Origin: Leifsonia poae | Lineage (GTDB): Bacteria; Actinomycetota; Actinomycetes; Actinomycetales; Microbacteriaceae | NCBI RefSeq assembly: GCF_020009625.1 | Contig: NZ_JAIHLP010000002.1 | Location: 1,674,001 to 1,738,000, forward strand | Length of the DNA: 64,000 nucleotides | Direction: 5' to 3' | Shown here: piece after piece, positions 49,431 through 58,104 of the stretch | How the letters are laid out: the number at the start of each line of letters is the position of its first letter | How positions within the stretch are numbered: the first letter of the stretch is position 1 | Made by a program: the position numbers and the translations under genes | The notes under the pieces: generated by a model | The model's database searches: none | The model's input: the letters and a program-made list of their open reading frames with translations, nothing else | What the model was told of the DNA's origin: nothing

Positions 49431-50451
49431 CCTCGACGCCCGCATCCACGGCGGACTGCTCGGTCTCGCCATCGGCGACGCCATCGGTCTTCCCGCCGAC
49501 TACCACCGCTCGATCCGCTCGCCCTGGGTGCGCTCCCGACTGTGGGAGGCGAGCGCCGACCTCGACCGATCGCGTGTCTCCCGCCCGCTCCTGCCGTTCG
49601 TGCTGAGCAGCACGGACGAGCCGCGGCTGGTGCCGACCGACGACACGGAGGCCGCCGTCCTGGCTCTGCGCGTTCTGCTCGACACGACCGACCACGGCGA
49701 TGGCGCCCTCTTCACCGGCTGGTCGCGCCACGCTCTGGCCGAAGACGCCTGGGGCGGTGTCGCGGAGCGGTCCGCGGCGATCAACGCCGGTCGGGGACTG
49801 CTACCGCCGCACACCGGGAACGACAACCCCGCCGACATCTCCGACAGCGCCGTTCCGGCCGGCCTCGCGATCGGGCTGGCGTTCGCCGGCGAACCGGAAC
49901 TGGCCGCCGACCACGCGGAACGGTGGGCGAGCATCACCCATGCACGCGATGGCGTCTGGGCCGCGGTCGCCGCTGCCGTCGCCACCGCGCTGCTCGCGGC
50001 CGGCGCCACGGCCGACGATGCCCTGGCACAGGCGGTCGCGACGATCCCGGTCGGCTCCTGGCTCGCCACCGATCTCACTCGCCTCGCCGAGATCGATCTC
50101 GGCGACCCGTTCCTCGCCCTCCCCCGCCTTCTGGAGGTCGCAAGCCCCCGGGCCTACAGTGCGGGCGGCTCCGCCCCGGAGACACTGCCCTTGGCCTTCG
50201 CGCTCTTCCGCGCCACGCTCGACCGGCCGACCACGGCCATCCCGTTCGCGTCGACGATCAGCCGGCACAGCGACAGCCTCCCCGCGTTCGTGGGAGCCCT
50301 GGTCGGCGCCCACCACGGCGCGTCGGCGTTCGGCGACACCTGGCCCGGCGCGCTCGACGAGGTGCACGGCCTGTTCTATCCGACGCTCGCTGGTCAGACC
50401 CTCACCGGGCTGACCGCCGAGCTCATCGCCCGGGCCACGCACCGCGCCTGA
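49423..50451 (+). CDS. ADP-ribosylglycohydrolase-family hydrolase 2
   Basis: A 342-residue second member of the same family, following the first with an 8-base overlap. Motif GLAIGDAIGLPADY replaces GDAxGxPxE (Asp-Tyr where Glu is usual), TDDTEAAV is intact, and the last motif is TISRHSDSLPAFVGALVGA, with SRHSDSLPA instead of GRDxDTxAA, so the late Asp pair is altered. It may be less active or specific for another substrate. The GTG follows AGGAAGGGG. Both genes likely work with the divergent CUT1 importer. Confidence 0.82.
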   Translation: MPDLDARIHGGLLGLAIGDAIGLPADYHRSIRSPWVRSRLWEASADLDRSRVSRPLLPFVLSSTDEPRLVPTDDTEAAVLALRVLLDTTDHGDGALFTGWSRHALAEDAWGGVAERSAAINAGRGLLPPHTGNDNPADISDSAVPAGLAIGLAFAGEPELAADHAERWASITHARDGVWAAVAAAVATALLAAGATADDALAQAVATIPVGSWLATDLTRLAEIDLGDPFLALPRLLEVASPRAYSAGGSAPETLPLAFALFRATLDRPTTAIPFASTISRHSDSLPAFVGALVGAHHGASAFGDTWPGALDEVHGLFYPTLAGQTLTGLTAELIARATHRA

Positions 50452-50452
50452 C

Positions 50453-50485
50453 CCTGCTCCGGGCCGATATCCGCGCCCGGGCAGG
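50453..50485. terminator. Terminator-like hairpin after the hydrolase pair
   Basis: CCTGC-T-CCGGG pairs with CCCGGGCAGG around a 12-nt loop, with one bulged base, starting 2 bases past the stop. There is no T run, so strength is uncertain. Confidence 0.5.
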
Positions 50486-50533
50486 AACGGCGCCTCACCG
50501 GATGCCGAAACGGAGGAGTTGACCTCGATGAAT

Positions 50534-50558
50534 TGTTGCGCTAAATTTTAGCGCAACA
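50534..50558. promoter_or_regulatory. Perfect 25-bp LacI-type operator
   Basis: TGTTGCGCTAAA, one T, TTTAGCGCAACA: two exact 12-bp arms. It lies 15 bases upstream of a LacI-family gene that heads a GH43 and CUT1 operon. Perfect symmetry and position make it the likely autoregulatory operator. Confidence 0.85.
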
Positions 50559-50572
50559 CATGGAGGTGGAGA

Positions 50573-51610
50573 ATGCCGATCACCCGGCCCGTACTTGCGG
50601 ATGTCGCCCGGCTGGCGGGCGTCTCCGCCATGACCGTGTCCAACGTGATGACGGGCAAACCCGGCGTGGCCGCGGCGACACGGCAAAAGGTCACCGCAGC
50701 GGCCGACGAGCTCGGCTACGTTCCGAACGTCGCCGCGCGCGGGCTGGCTCGCGGGCGGACAAACCTCATCGGCGTCCTCAGTCACGATCTGACGGTGCAG
50801 TACTCCTGGGAGATCGTGAGGGGCATCACCGACGAGCTGGCCGAAGCCGGGCTCGAGATCCTCATCTCCGCCACCTACCAGGATTCGTCGCGCGAACTGG
50901 AGCGGGTGCGATTCCTGTCGTCGGGCGTCGTCGACGGCCTGCTCCTCATCGGCCCCGTGCTCGATGCCGAGACGAGCGACGCCATCGCTGCCGCCGCCGT
51001 GCCCGCGGTGATCGTCGACCCGAGGCTGCTCCACTCGTCACTACCGAATATCTCTGCCGACAACCACGGCGGCGCACTCGCGGCCACACGACACCTCATC
51101 GCCAAGGGGCACCGGAGGATCGGGATCATCGAAGGCGATCCCGAATTCGATTCGTCGCGCGAGCGCCGTCGCGGTTACCTCGACGCTCTCGACGAGGCCG
51201 GAATCCGATCCGACGACAGCCTCGCCATCGCCGGCGACTTCACCCAGGCGGGTGGATTCGCGGCCGCGACCGAACTCCTCGACCTCGCACAGCCGCCGAC
51301 CGCGATCTTCGCCACCGCCGACGTCTCCGCGATGGGGGCGATCGACGCGGCACGCTCGCGCGGGATGGACGTGCCGCGCAACCTCTCCGTCGTCGGCTTC
51401 GACGACATCCCACAGGCATCCGTCGCCTTTCCCGCACTGACCACCGTGCGACAGCAGCTCGAGAAGTCCGGCCGCGAGGCGGTTCGTCTCCTCATCCGCC
51501 TCATCGAGGGGGTGCCCTCGCAGCCGGCACTCTCCGTCGAACTCCCCACAACACTGATCGAAAGGGAAACCGTGGCACCATTCACCCCGAACGGAGGAGA
51601 AGAACGATGA
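50573..51610 (+). CDS. LacI-family repressor of the GH43/CUT1 operon
   Basis: A 345-residue LacI protein with helix-turn-helix LADVARLAGVSAMTVSNVMTGKPGVAAATRQKVTAAADELGYVPN. It is strikingly similar along its length to the LacI gene at 55711, for example both have [23 protein letters not shown]-like SREVER and [13 protein letters not shown], so they are recent paralogues. It precedes the GH43 gene with an ATGA overlap. The perfect palindrome at 50534-50558 is the probable operator. Confidence 0.92.
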   Translation: MPITRPVLADVARLAGVSAMTVSNVMTGKPGVAAATRQKVTAAADELGYVPNVAARGLARGRTNLIGVLSHDLTVQYSWEIVRGITDELAEAGLEILISATYQDSSRELERVRFLSSGVVDGLLLIGPVLDAETSDAIAAAAVPAVIVDPRLLHSSLPNISADNHGGALAATRHLIAKGHRRIGIIEGDPEFDSSRERRRGYLDALDEAGIRSDDSLAIAGDFTQAGGFAAATELLDLAQPPTAIFATADVSAMGAIDAARSRGMDVPRNLSVVGFDDIPQASVAFPALTTVRQQLEKSGREAVRLLIRLIEGVPSQPALSVELPTTLIERETVAPFTPNGGEER

Positions 51611-52526
51611 CCGACGCGTTCGTCATGTCCTACTTCACCTCCGCCTCCGAGGCCCTCCACCTCGCGACGAGTGCGGACGGCGTCTCGTGGACCCCGTTGA
51701 ACGGCGGCGCGCCCGTTCTGCGATCGGAGGTCGGGGCCGGGGTCATCCGGGATCCGTACATCGCGCGCGGCTCCGACGGCCGCTTCCACCTGCTCGCCAC
51801 GAATGGGTGGAATTCGACCTCGATCGTTCACGCCGCCTCCGACGATCTCGTCGAATGGGATGCGCAGACGCTCGTCCCCGTGATGTCCACGGTGCCGTTC
51901 GCCCAGAACTCCTGGGCCCCCGAGTTCTTCATCGACCCGGACACCGGCCTGCACCACGTCGTGTGGTCGTCGTCGCTGCATCCGAACAGCGCCGCCTGGC
52001 AGGACGCCGCTCGCGACTCCACGATGGACCATCGCATCTGGACGGCGTCGACCGCCGACTTCGTCACCTGGTCTGAGCCGTCGATCTTCTTCGACCCCGG
52101 ATACACCGTCATCGACGCCTCGGTGATCCCCGACGGGAATCGGTTCCTGATGGTGTTCAAAGACGAACGCGGCGACAACCGCACGCGAGAAGGCTATAAG
52201 GGGCTTCGGACCGTGACCTTCGACCGTCCCGGGCAGCCGTTCTCATCCCCGTCCGACCTCATCACCCGTCAACCGGCCGAAGGCCCCACTCTGTTCCGGG
52301 CCGGCGGCGGGCTGATGCTGATGTTCGACCTCTTCCTCGACGGCGAATACGCCGCACTCCGCGGTGACGGAGCCGGCCACTGGGTCGCGGTCGACGGATT
52401 CGAGGGCGCCCCGGGGCGCGGCACGGTGCCGTTCTCACGGTCACCCTCGATGAACTTCTCCGACTCGAAAGAGGCACAACTCTTCGAGCCGGAGAAGCCC
52501 CACCACTCGCTTCGGCGAGTGACTGA
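51607..52526 (+). pseudogene. Glycoside hydrolase family 43-like gene with a single-base frameshift
   Basis: The first 267 codons encode a five-bladed beta-propeller glycosidase of GH43 type: Asp49 in RDPYIA (general base), Asp170 in VIDAS (pKa modulator) and Glu225 in AEGPTLF (general acid). Around 52409-52416 (CCCCGGGG) the frame changes: in the other frame the protein continues PGARHGAVLTVTLDELLRLE, the expected family C-terminus, and stops with TGA at 52524-52526. As read, one base is missing, so the original frame runs on without a stop into the binding-protein gene. It may be a sequencing error, a recent mutation or an inactivated gene. With the base restored it would be a 306-residue enzyme. 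The ATG overlaps the LacI stop. Confidence 0.85.
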
Positions 52527-52563
52527 TGCAACGACGCAATCACACGAAAGGTTCGACCCGATC

Positions 52564-53817
52564 ATGAAACTCAGTGCAAAACGACTCATCGCGATGGGAG
52601 TGGCCGCAGCAATCGTACCGCTCGGCCTCACCGCATGTTCGTCCGGCGGATCCAGCAGCAGCGACACGCTCACCGTCGTCAGCTGGAAGGGCGAGGGAAC
52701 GAATGTCGGCGGGATGCCCGACATCAACAAGGCGTTCGAGAAGGCGTACCCGAACATCAAGCTCGACTTCAAATACGTCGACTCGGCCTCGTACGACACC
52801 TACAACAACCCCCGGCTCGCCGGCGGGAACGCCGCAGACGTGCTCATGCTCGACCGCGCCCACATGCTCTCCTGGAGCAAGCAGGGCTTCCTCGCCGATC
52901 TGTCGAGCCAGTCCTGGGTTTCGAGGATGGACCCGGCGCTGAAGCCGTTCAACCAGGTCGACGGCAAGACCTATCAATTCAATGCGGAGAGCGTGCCGAT
53001 CGGGCTGTACGCGAACACCGACCTGCTCAAGCAGGCCGGCATCGACAGCGTGCCCACCACCTGGGACGGCTTCCTGACGGACCTGAAGACGCTGAAGAGC
53101 AAGAACCTCGGCGGCTTCATCGTCCCCAACAAGGGCGCCTGGATGGGTGAACAGCTCTCCCTGCTCCTCGCCGCACAGCACGTCAAGACGGACTGGCCGG
53201 CACAGTACGACGCAGGAAAGGCCACGTTCGACCCGTCGTGGACCCCGGTGGTGGATCAGATCAAGCAGCTGTTCAGCACCGGCGTCGTCGACCCGCAGCT
53301 CTCCCTCGGACTCGACCCGAACGTCGACGGCATCCCGCAGTTCGAGGCGGGCAAGTGGGCGTTCATGGTGCAGGGGTCGTGGGCGCTCGGCGCCGTCACC
53401 AGCGCGGCGAAGTTCCCGGTGACGATGAACGCCTTCCCCGGCGGCGACACGGCCAAGGCCTTCAACTTCGTGGGCTCCGGGTGGGGCATCAACGCGAAGG
53501 CGAAGAATAAGTCGGCGGCCGAGACGTACATCAACTTCCTCACGAAGCCGTCCACCGCGACGATCTTCCTCAAGGCGGAGAATGCGTTCAGCACGCTGAC
53601 CGATGTGCCCTCGCCCACCTCGGATGCTTTCGCCCCCATCTCGGCCAGCCAGAAGTCCGGCGATATCGTCCCCTCCTTCGCGGAGGCGCTCAACGCCCCC
53701 GACGCAGAGGTCGGCATCCAGAAGGGAATCGAGAACATCTTCGCCAACCCGACGGCGCCCGCTTCCGCCACCATCACCATGCTCAACTCGTTGGTCAAAC
53801 CCACCGCGCTGAACTGA
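52564..53817 (+). CDS. CUT1-type ABC transporter substrate-binding lipoprotein
   Basis: A 417-residue MalE-type lipoprotein with lipobox GLTAC. Blocks ESVPIGLYANTDLLKQAGI and SGWGINAKAKNKSAAETYINFL are family typical. Its frame is continuous with the frame-shifted GH43 gene upstream, but its own ATG, signal peptide and lipobox show the real start; GAAAGG lies 12 nt before it, a somewhat long spacing. It supplies the GH43 product, probably an arabino- or xylo-oligosaccharide, to the permeases downstream. Confidence 0.9.
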   Translation: MKLSAKRLIAMGVAAAIVPLGLTACSSGGSSSSDTLTVVSWKGEGTNVGGMPDINKAFEKAYPNIKLDFKYVDSASYDTYNNPRLAGGNAADVLMLDRAHMLSWSKQGFLADLSSQSWVSRMDPALKPFNQVDGKTYQFNAESVPIGLYANTDLLKQAGIDSVPTTWDGFLTDLKTLKSKNLGGFIVPNKGAWMGEQLSLLLAAQHVKTDWPAQYDAGKATFDPSWTPVVDQIKQLFSTGVVDPQLSLGLDPNVDGIPQFEAGKWAFMVQGSWALGAVTSAAKFPVTMNAFPGGDTAKAFNFVGSGWGINAKAKNKSAAETYINFLTKPSTATIFLKAENAFSTLTDVPSPTSDAFAPISASQKSGDIVPSFAEALNAPDAEVGIQKGIENIFANPTAPASATITMLNSLVKPTALN

Positions 53818-53823
53818 ACCGCC

Positions 53824-53854
53824 CTGCCGGGCCCGGACACTCCGGGCCCGGCAG
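53824..53854. other. Intercistronic hairpin between binding protein and permease genes
   Basis: A perfect 14-bp GC-rich stem (CTGCCGGGCCCGGA with its complement) and a 3-nt CAC loop sits between the binding-protein stop and the permease start. As in malE-malF operons it may protect the upstream mRNA or reduce transcription into the permeases. Confidence 0.7.
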
Positions 53855-53876
53855 TCCACGCAGCTCTGGAGAACTG

Positions 53877-54749
53877 ATGAGACTGACCCGAACGACCGCG
53901 TGGATCTTCGTGATCCCCGCCCTCGTGCTCTACCTCGCCTTCACGGTGTATCCCGCCATCAGCGGAATCGCCATCAGCTTCACCGACCGCATGGGCGTGG
54001 TCGGCGGAAACTTCGTCGGCTTCGACAACTACGTGCAGGCGTTCACCGACCCCGCCGTTCTCGCCGCCCTGGGAAACACCCTCGTCTTCACGGTGGTGAC
54101 GGTCGTGCTGCAGAACGTGGGCGCGCTGGCACTGGCCGCCTGGATGCAGCGTCACGTGCGCATCCGGAGCTTCGCGCGCGTCGGCACCCTGGTTCCGTCG
54201 ATGATGGCCTTCGTCGCCGTCGGATACATCTGGACGTTCATCTACTCGCCGCTCTCCGGCCCGCTGAACGTCATGCTCAAGGCCGTGGGGCTCGGCTCGC
54301 TCGCCAAGGTGTGGCTCGGCGACCCATCTACTGCGCTCCTCGCGATCGCCGTGACGAATGTGTGGATGTACCTCGGATACTCCGCCACCATCTACCTCTC
54401 CGGCTACCTCTCCATCCCCGAGACCGTCCTCGAAGCCGCCCAGATGGACGGCGCCCGCGGCTGGGCGCGCTTCCGGTCGATCGAGTGGCCGCTACTGGCA
54501 CCGGCGTTGACAGTGAGCCTGACCCTGTCGGTGATCGGATCGCTGCGGGTGTTCGACCTCATCCTGGTCATGACCCAGGGCGGCCCCGTCAATTCGACGC
54601 AGTCGCTCAGCTACGTGATCTACCAGGAGAGCTTCAGCCAACTGCACTTCGGGTACGGAACGGCGATCGCCGTCATCCTCCTCGTGCTCACCGTGATCGT
54701 GGCCTTCACGCTCACCACCGTTCTGCGCCGACGGGAGGTCGCCTGGTGA
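53877..54749 (+). CDS. CUT1-type ABC transporter permease (MalF type)
   Basis: A 290-residue permease with six helices; the coupling loop reads LEAAQMDGARGWARFRSIEWPLLAP. It begins after the intercistronic hairpin with a GGAG site before its ATG. It has a short N-terminus compared with the other MalF proteins here. It pairs with the MalG gene that overlaps its stop by 4 bases. Confidence 0.92.
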   Translation: MRLTRTTAWIFVIPALVLYLAFTVYPAISGIAISFTDRMGVVGGNFVGFDNYVQAFTDPAVLAALGNTLVFTVVTVVLQNVGALALAAWMQRHVRIRSFARVGTLVPSMMAFVAVGYIWTFIYSPLSGPLNVMLKAVGLGSLAKVWLGDPSTALLAIAVTNVWMYLGYSATIYLSGYLSIPETVLEAAQMDGARGWARFRSIEWPLLAPALTVSLTLSVIGSLRVFDLILVMTQGGPVNSTQSLSYVIYQESFSQLHFGYGTAIAVILLVLTVIVAFTLTTVLRRREVAW

Positions 54750-55636
54750 CCACGATCAAGACCCGCCCCGACATTCGATTTGCGCCGCCGACCGCGCACC
54801 CGTCAGAACGACGACGCGTACGCCCCGGCCGGATCGTCAGCGCGACCCTCCTCCTGCTTGTGACCGTCGTCATCCTGCTGCCCGTCATCCTGCTCCTCGT
54901 GAACTCAGTGCGCACCGACGGCGATGTCGCAGCCCACCCGATCGGATTCCCTTCCCCCTTCGCCTGGGGAAACTACGCCTTCGTCTTCGACCAGATGAAT
55001 TATCTGCGCAGCATCGGCAACACCCTGCTCATCGCCGCCTCATCGGTGGTGCTGATCATCATCACCGCGTCGGCCGCCGCCTGGGCGATCGCCCGGCATG
55101 TGCGCCGCTGGACCCGGGCGATGTACCAGCTCTTCATCGCCGGCTTGACGATCCCGGTGTTCGTGATCACGACCCCGCTCTACATCCTGATGCAGCAACT
55201 CGGCCTCCTCGACACCTACATCGCGCCGATCCTGATCTACACGGCGTTCAATCTGCCGTTCGCCCTCTTCTTCTACGTGAGCTTTCTGCGAAGCATCCCC
55301 GAAGAACTCGAAGACGCAGCGGCGATCGACGGATGCGGTCCGTTCCGCACCTTTTGGCACGTCATCTTCCCGCTCCTGCGCCCAGCGACGGCCACGGTGA
55401 TCATCTTCGTCATCCTCAACATCTGGAACGACGTCACCATCCCTCTTCTCTTCCTGACCTCCGATGACCTGAAAACAGTGACGCTCTCGGTGTACTCGTT
55501 CGTCGGCACGAACGGCACCGTCCAAGCCTCCCAGCTGTTCCCAGCCGTAGTGCTCGCGACTGCTCCTCTGGTCGCCGTGTTCCTGTTCTTGCAGCGGCAC
55601 ATCGTCGCCGGAATCACCGCCGGCGTCGGCAAATGA
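54746..55636 (+). CDS. CUT1-type ABC transporter permease (MalG type)
   Basis: A 296-residue permease with six helices and the coupling loop LEDAAAIDGCGPFRTFWHVIFPLLRP. The start is a GTG at 54746 overlapping the MalF stop (GTGA). It completes the transporter served by the binding protein at 52564. The operon ends here, 74 bases before the second LacI gene. Confidence 0.92.
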   Translation: MTTIKTRPDIRFAPPTAHPSERRRVRPGRIVSATLLLLVTVVILLPVILLLVNSVRTDGDVAAHPIGFPSPFAWGNYAFVFDQMNYLRSIGNTLLIAASSVVLIIITASAAAWAIARHVRRWTRAMYQLFIAGLTIPVFVITTPLYILMQQLGLLDTYIAPILIYTAFNLPFALFFYVSFLRSIPEELEDAAAIDGCGPFRTFWHVIFPLLRPATATVIIFVILNIWNDVTIPLLFLTSDDLKTVTLSVYSFVGTNGTVQASQLFPAVVLATAPLVAVFLFLQRHIVAGITAGVGK

Positions 55637-55681
55637 CCGAAGCGTCCGCATCCTCACCGTAAAATGGTGCCGCCACCAGCC

Positions 55682-55697
55682 GCGCTCCGCGGAGCGC
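55682..55697. repeat. GC palindrome upstream of the second LacI gene
   Basis: GCGCTCCGCGGAGCGC is a perfect 16-bp palindrome 13 bases before the LacI start at 55711. It could be the autoregulatory site, a terminator for the preceding operon, or neither. It differs from the operator of the paralogous LacI at 50534. Confidence 0.5.
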
Positions 55698-55710
55698 ACA
55701 AGGAGTCCCC

Positions 55711-56730
55711 GTGTCCCTCTCCCGTCCCGTCCTCACCGATGTCGCACGAATCGCCGGTGTGTCGCCGATGACGGTGTCCAATGTGATGAACGGCAAAGCC
55801 GTCGTCGCGGAGAGCACGCGGCGCAAGGTGCTCGACGCCGCTGAATCCATCGGCTACGTTCCCAACATCGCCGCGCGCGGGCTGGCCCGCGGCCGCACCA
55901 ACCTCATCGGCGTGATCTCGCACGATCTCACCGTGCAGTATGCATGGTCGATCGTGCAGGGAATCACCAACGAGCTCGCCGATGAAGGCGTCGAGCTCCT
56001 GCTCTCGGTCACATACCAAGACGCGTCCCGTGAAGTCGAACGCATCCGTTTTCTCACAAGCGGCCTCGTCGACGGGGTGATCCTCATCGCTCCGGCACTC
56101 GAGCCCGAGGCCCTGACCGTTCTCGCCTCCTCCCGGGTTCCCGCCGTGGTCATCGATCCCCGCCGACTCGATGTGCCCCTCCCCCGGGTCATCGCCGACA
56201 ACTACGCGGGCGCTCGGAGTGCGGTCGACCACCTCACCTCGCTCGGCCACCGACGGATCGCCATCATCGACGGGGATGCGAGCTTCGACTCGGCCGCCGA
56301 ACGCCATCGCGGCTATGCCGACGGCCTCCTCGCCGCCGGCATCACCCCGGATCCCGCTCTGACGGCCGTCGGGGATTTCACCCAGAGCCGAGGGTTCGCC
56401 GCCGCCCTGGAACTCCTCGACCAGCCGTTGCCCCCCACCGCCATCTTCGCCACGGCGGATGTCTCGGCCATGGGCGCCGTCGACGCGGCACGGTCCCTCG
56501 GGCTCGACGTTCCCCGCGACCTGTCCGTCGTCGGCTTCGACGACATCCCCCAGTCCGCGCAGTCGTTCCCGGCTCTCACGACTGTGCGTCAGCCTCTGGA
56601 AGTCATGGGTCACCGGGCGGTGCGGATGCTCATCGACCTCATCGACGGCGGCGCCGCGACCCCGGATCCTGTTCGGCTCCCCACTGAACTCGTGGTGCGA
56701 GAGACCGTCTCTCCGGCCCGCACCCTCTAG
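55711..56730 (+). CDS. LacI-family regulator, paralogue of the 50573 repressor
   Basis: A 339-residue LacI protein with helix-turn-helix [45 protein letters not shown]. The recognition helix region differs at a few places from its paralogue, so DNA specificity may have changed. It starts at GTG 55711 with an AGGAG-like site (AAGGAG) about 6 nt upstream. No obvious target operon follows; it may act in trans on the neighbouring CUT1 operons. Its last codons meet the remnant of an SDR gene on the other strand. Confidence 0.92.
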   Translation: MSLSRPVLTDVARIAGVSPMTVSNVMNGKAVVAESTRRKVLDAAESIGYVPNIAARGLARGRTNLIGVISHDLTVQYAWSIVQGITNELADEGVELLLSVTYQDASREVERIRFLTSGLVDGVILIAPALEPEALTVLASSRVPAVVIDPRRLDVPLPRVIADNYAGARSAVDHLTSLGHRRIAIIDGDASFDSAAERHRGYADGLLAAGITPDPALTAVGDFTQSRGFAAALELLDQPLPPTAIFATADVSAMGAVDAARSLGLDVPRDLSVVGFDDIPQSAQSFPALTTVRQPLEVMGHRAVRMLIDLIDGGAATPDPVRLPTELVVRETVSPARTL

Positions 56731-57116
56731 CCTCCCGCCGAACGGCGCGGCAATCTGCCTGGCGGTTGCGCGTTCACGAGCCCGTTCGCCACCATGCTCT
56801 CGGCCGCGGCGACGATCGCCTCCTTCGGGTCGCGCGGGCTCCAGCCGAGCACCCGGCGGGCCTTCTCGTTCGATGTCTTCTTGGAGCCGCCCTGATCATG
56901 GCCCCGATCTCGCCCATCGCCAGTGCCGGACCGGCGGAGAGGAGGAAGCGCTGGCCCGCCGCATCCGGGTTCGTCATCGCGAGGATGCGGGCCGCGGCGA
57001 CATCTCGCACATCGACGACCGGGATGAAGAGGTGCGGAAACCCGGGCATCCCGCCGGTGAGCATGGACTGGACGATGTGGTTCGAACCCGTGATGTCAGA
57101 CCCCCGGCCGGACAAT
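56727..57116 (-). pseudogene. Remnant of an NAD-dependent epimerase/reductase (DFR-like SDR)
   Basis: Only C-terminal parts of a DFR-like SDR can be read. One frame gives GSDITGSNHIVQSMLTGGMP, then HLFIPVVDVRDVAAARILAM and SAGPALAMGEIGAMIR. A different frame then gives KKTSNEKARRVLGWSPRDPK and EAIVAAAESMVANGLV, ending in TAG. About 35 residues that should join the two parts are missing and the frame shifts near 56892-56900; all N-terminal sequence is gone and the esterase gene begins to the right. It is a decayed gene, not a functional enzyme. Its stop overlaps the LacI stop on the other strand. Confidence 0.75.
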
Positions 57117-57129
57117 CCAGGGGCGCGGC

Positions 57130-58095
57130 TCAGGCGGGCGCGCTCCTCCGGAGCACGGCGAGCGCCGCGAGCTCGTCTTCGATCCCGCCGCCCTCGTGGC
57201 TGTTGTACCGCCAGAGCCGGATGTCCTTCCGGCCCGCGTACGCGTCGTACGCGCCGAAGACGGTCGAGGGCGGGCAGGTGGGGTCCATCATCGCCGCGGA
57301 GAAGCTGATCGGCACATGGGATCCGCGGGCGAAGTTGACGCCGTCGATGTAGGAGAGCGTGCGGAGCGCCCCCTCCGCGCGATCGCGGTGCACGGCGAGG
57401 TAGCGGCCGACCTCCCGATACGGGTCGTTGTCGGTGATGGTGACCGCCCGCGGGATGTCGCAGAGGAAGGGCACGAACGCGAACGCGTGGTGGAGTTCCG
57501 GCACGAGCGCGGCCGCAGCGAGCGCGAGGCCGCCGCCCTGGCTGAACCCGAGCACCGAGACGCGGATCCCGTCGATGGTGGGATGCGCTCGGGCCGTGTC
57601 GACGGCGCGCACCGCATCCGTCATGAGGCGCCGGTAGTAGAGGGTCTCGGGCGCGTCGATGCCTCGGGTGAGGAAGCCGGGAGCCGCCGGCCCGGAGACG
57701 GCGTCGTCCGAAGTGTCCCCGGTGCTCCACGTCGAGCCTTGGCCGCGCGTATCCATCTGCAGATGCGCGAATCCCGCCGAGGCCCAGAACAGGTTGTCGA
57801 CGGCGTGGCCACGCCCGCCTCCGTAGCCGACGAACTGCACGACCGCCGCCAGCGGGCCGTGCGCGCCCGCCGGCACCCGCAACCAGGCTTTGACCGGCTG
57901 CCCGGCGAACCCGGAGAAGGTGACGTCGAAGACGTCGATCGTTGTCAGTCCGCAGTCGACCCGCTCGACGATCGGGGCGACGGCGGCCGCGCGGGCCTCC
58001 TGCACCGTTCTCTCCCAGAACTCGTCGAAGTCGACCGGTCTGGTCAGTGCGCTGCGGTAGGCGCGCAGAGCGGGCTCATCGAGATCGGTGAACAC
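57130..58095 (-). CDS. CE7-type acetyl xylan esterase / cephalosporin C deacetylase
   Basis: A 321-residue alpha/beta hydrolase with the CE7 triad: Ser185 in GFSQGG, Asp271 in MMDPTCPPST and His300 in NSHEGGG. The RGQG motif (MDTRGQG, residues 115-120) that shapes the active site is present. It removes acetyl groups from short xylo-oligosaccharides or related esters, likely in the cytoplasm after import by the transporter in the same operon. It is last of the six-gene operon and begins 9 bases after the MalG stop. Confidence 0.9.
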   Translation of the reverse strand: MFTDLDEPALRAYRSALTRPVDFDEFWERTVQEARAAAVAPIVERVDCGLTTIDVFDVTFSGFAGQPVKAWLRVPAGAHGPLAAVVQFVGYGGGRGHAVDNLFWASAGFAHLQMDTRGQGSTWSTGDTSDDAVSGPAAPGFLTRGIDAPETLYYRRLMTDAVRAVDTARAHPTIDGIRVSVLGFSQGGGLALAAAALVPELHHAFAFVPFLCDIPRAVTITDNDPYREVGRYLAVHRDRAEGALRTLSYIDGVNFARGSHVPISFSAAMMDPTCPPSTVFGAYDAYAGRKDIRLWRYNSHEGGGIEDELAALAVLRRSAPA

Positions 58096-58104
58096 GTCCG
58101 CGCC

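Noticed and set aside
50560..53817. One giant GH43-lipoprotein fusion protein as a real gene
   Set aside because: The lipoprotein has its own start, signal and lipobox, and the GH43 C-terminus is restored in another frame by one base.
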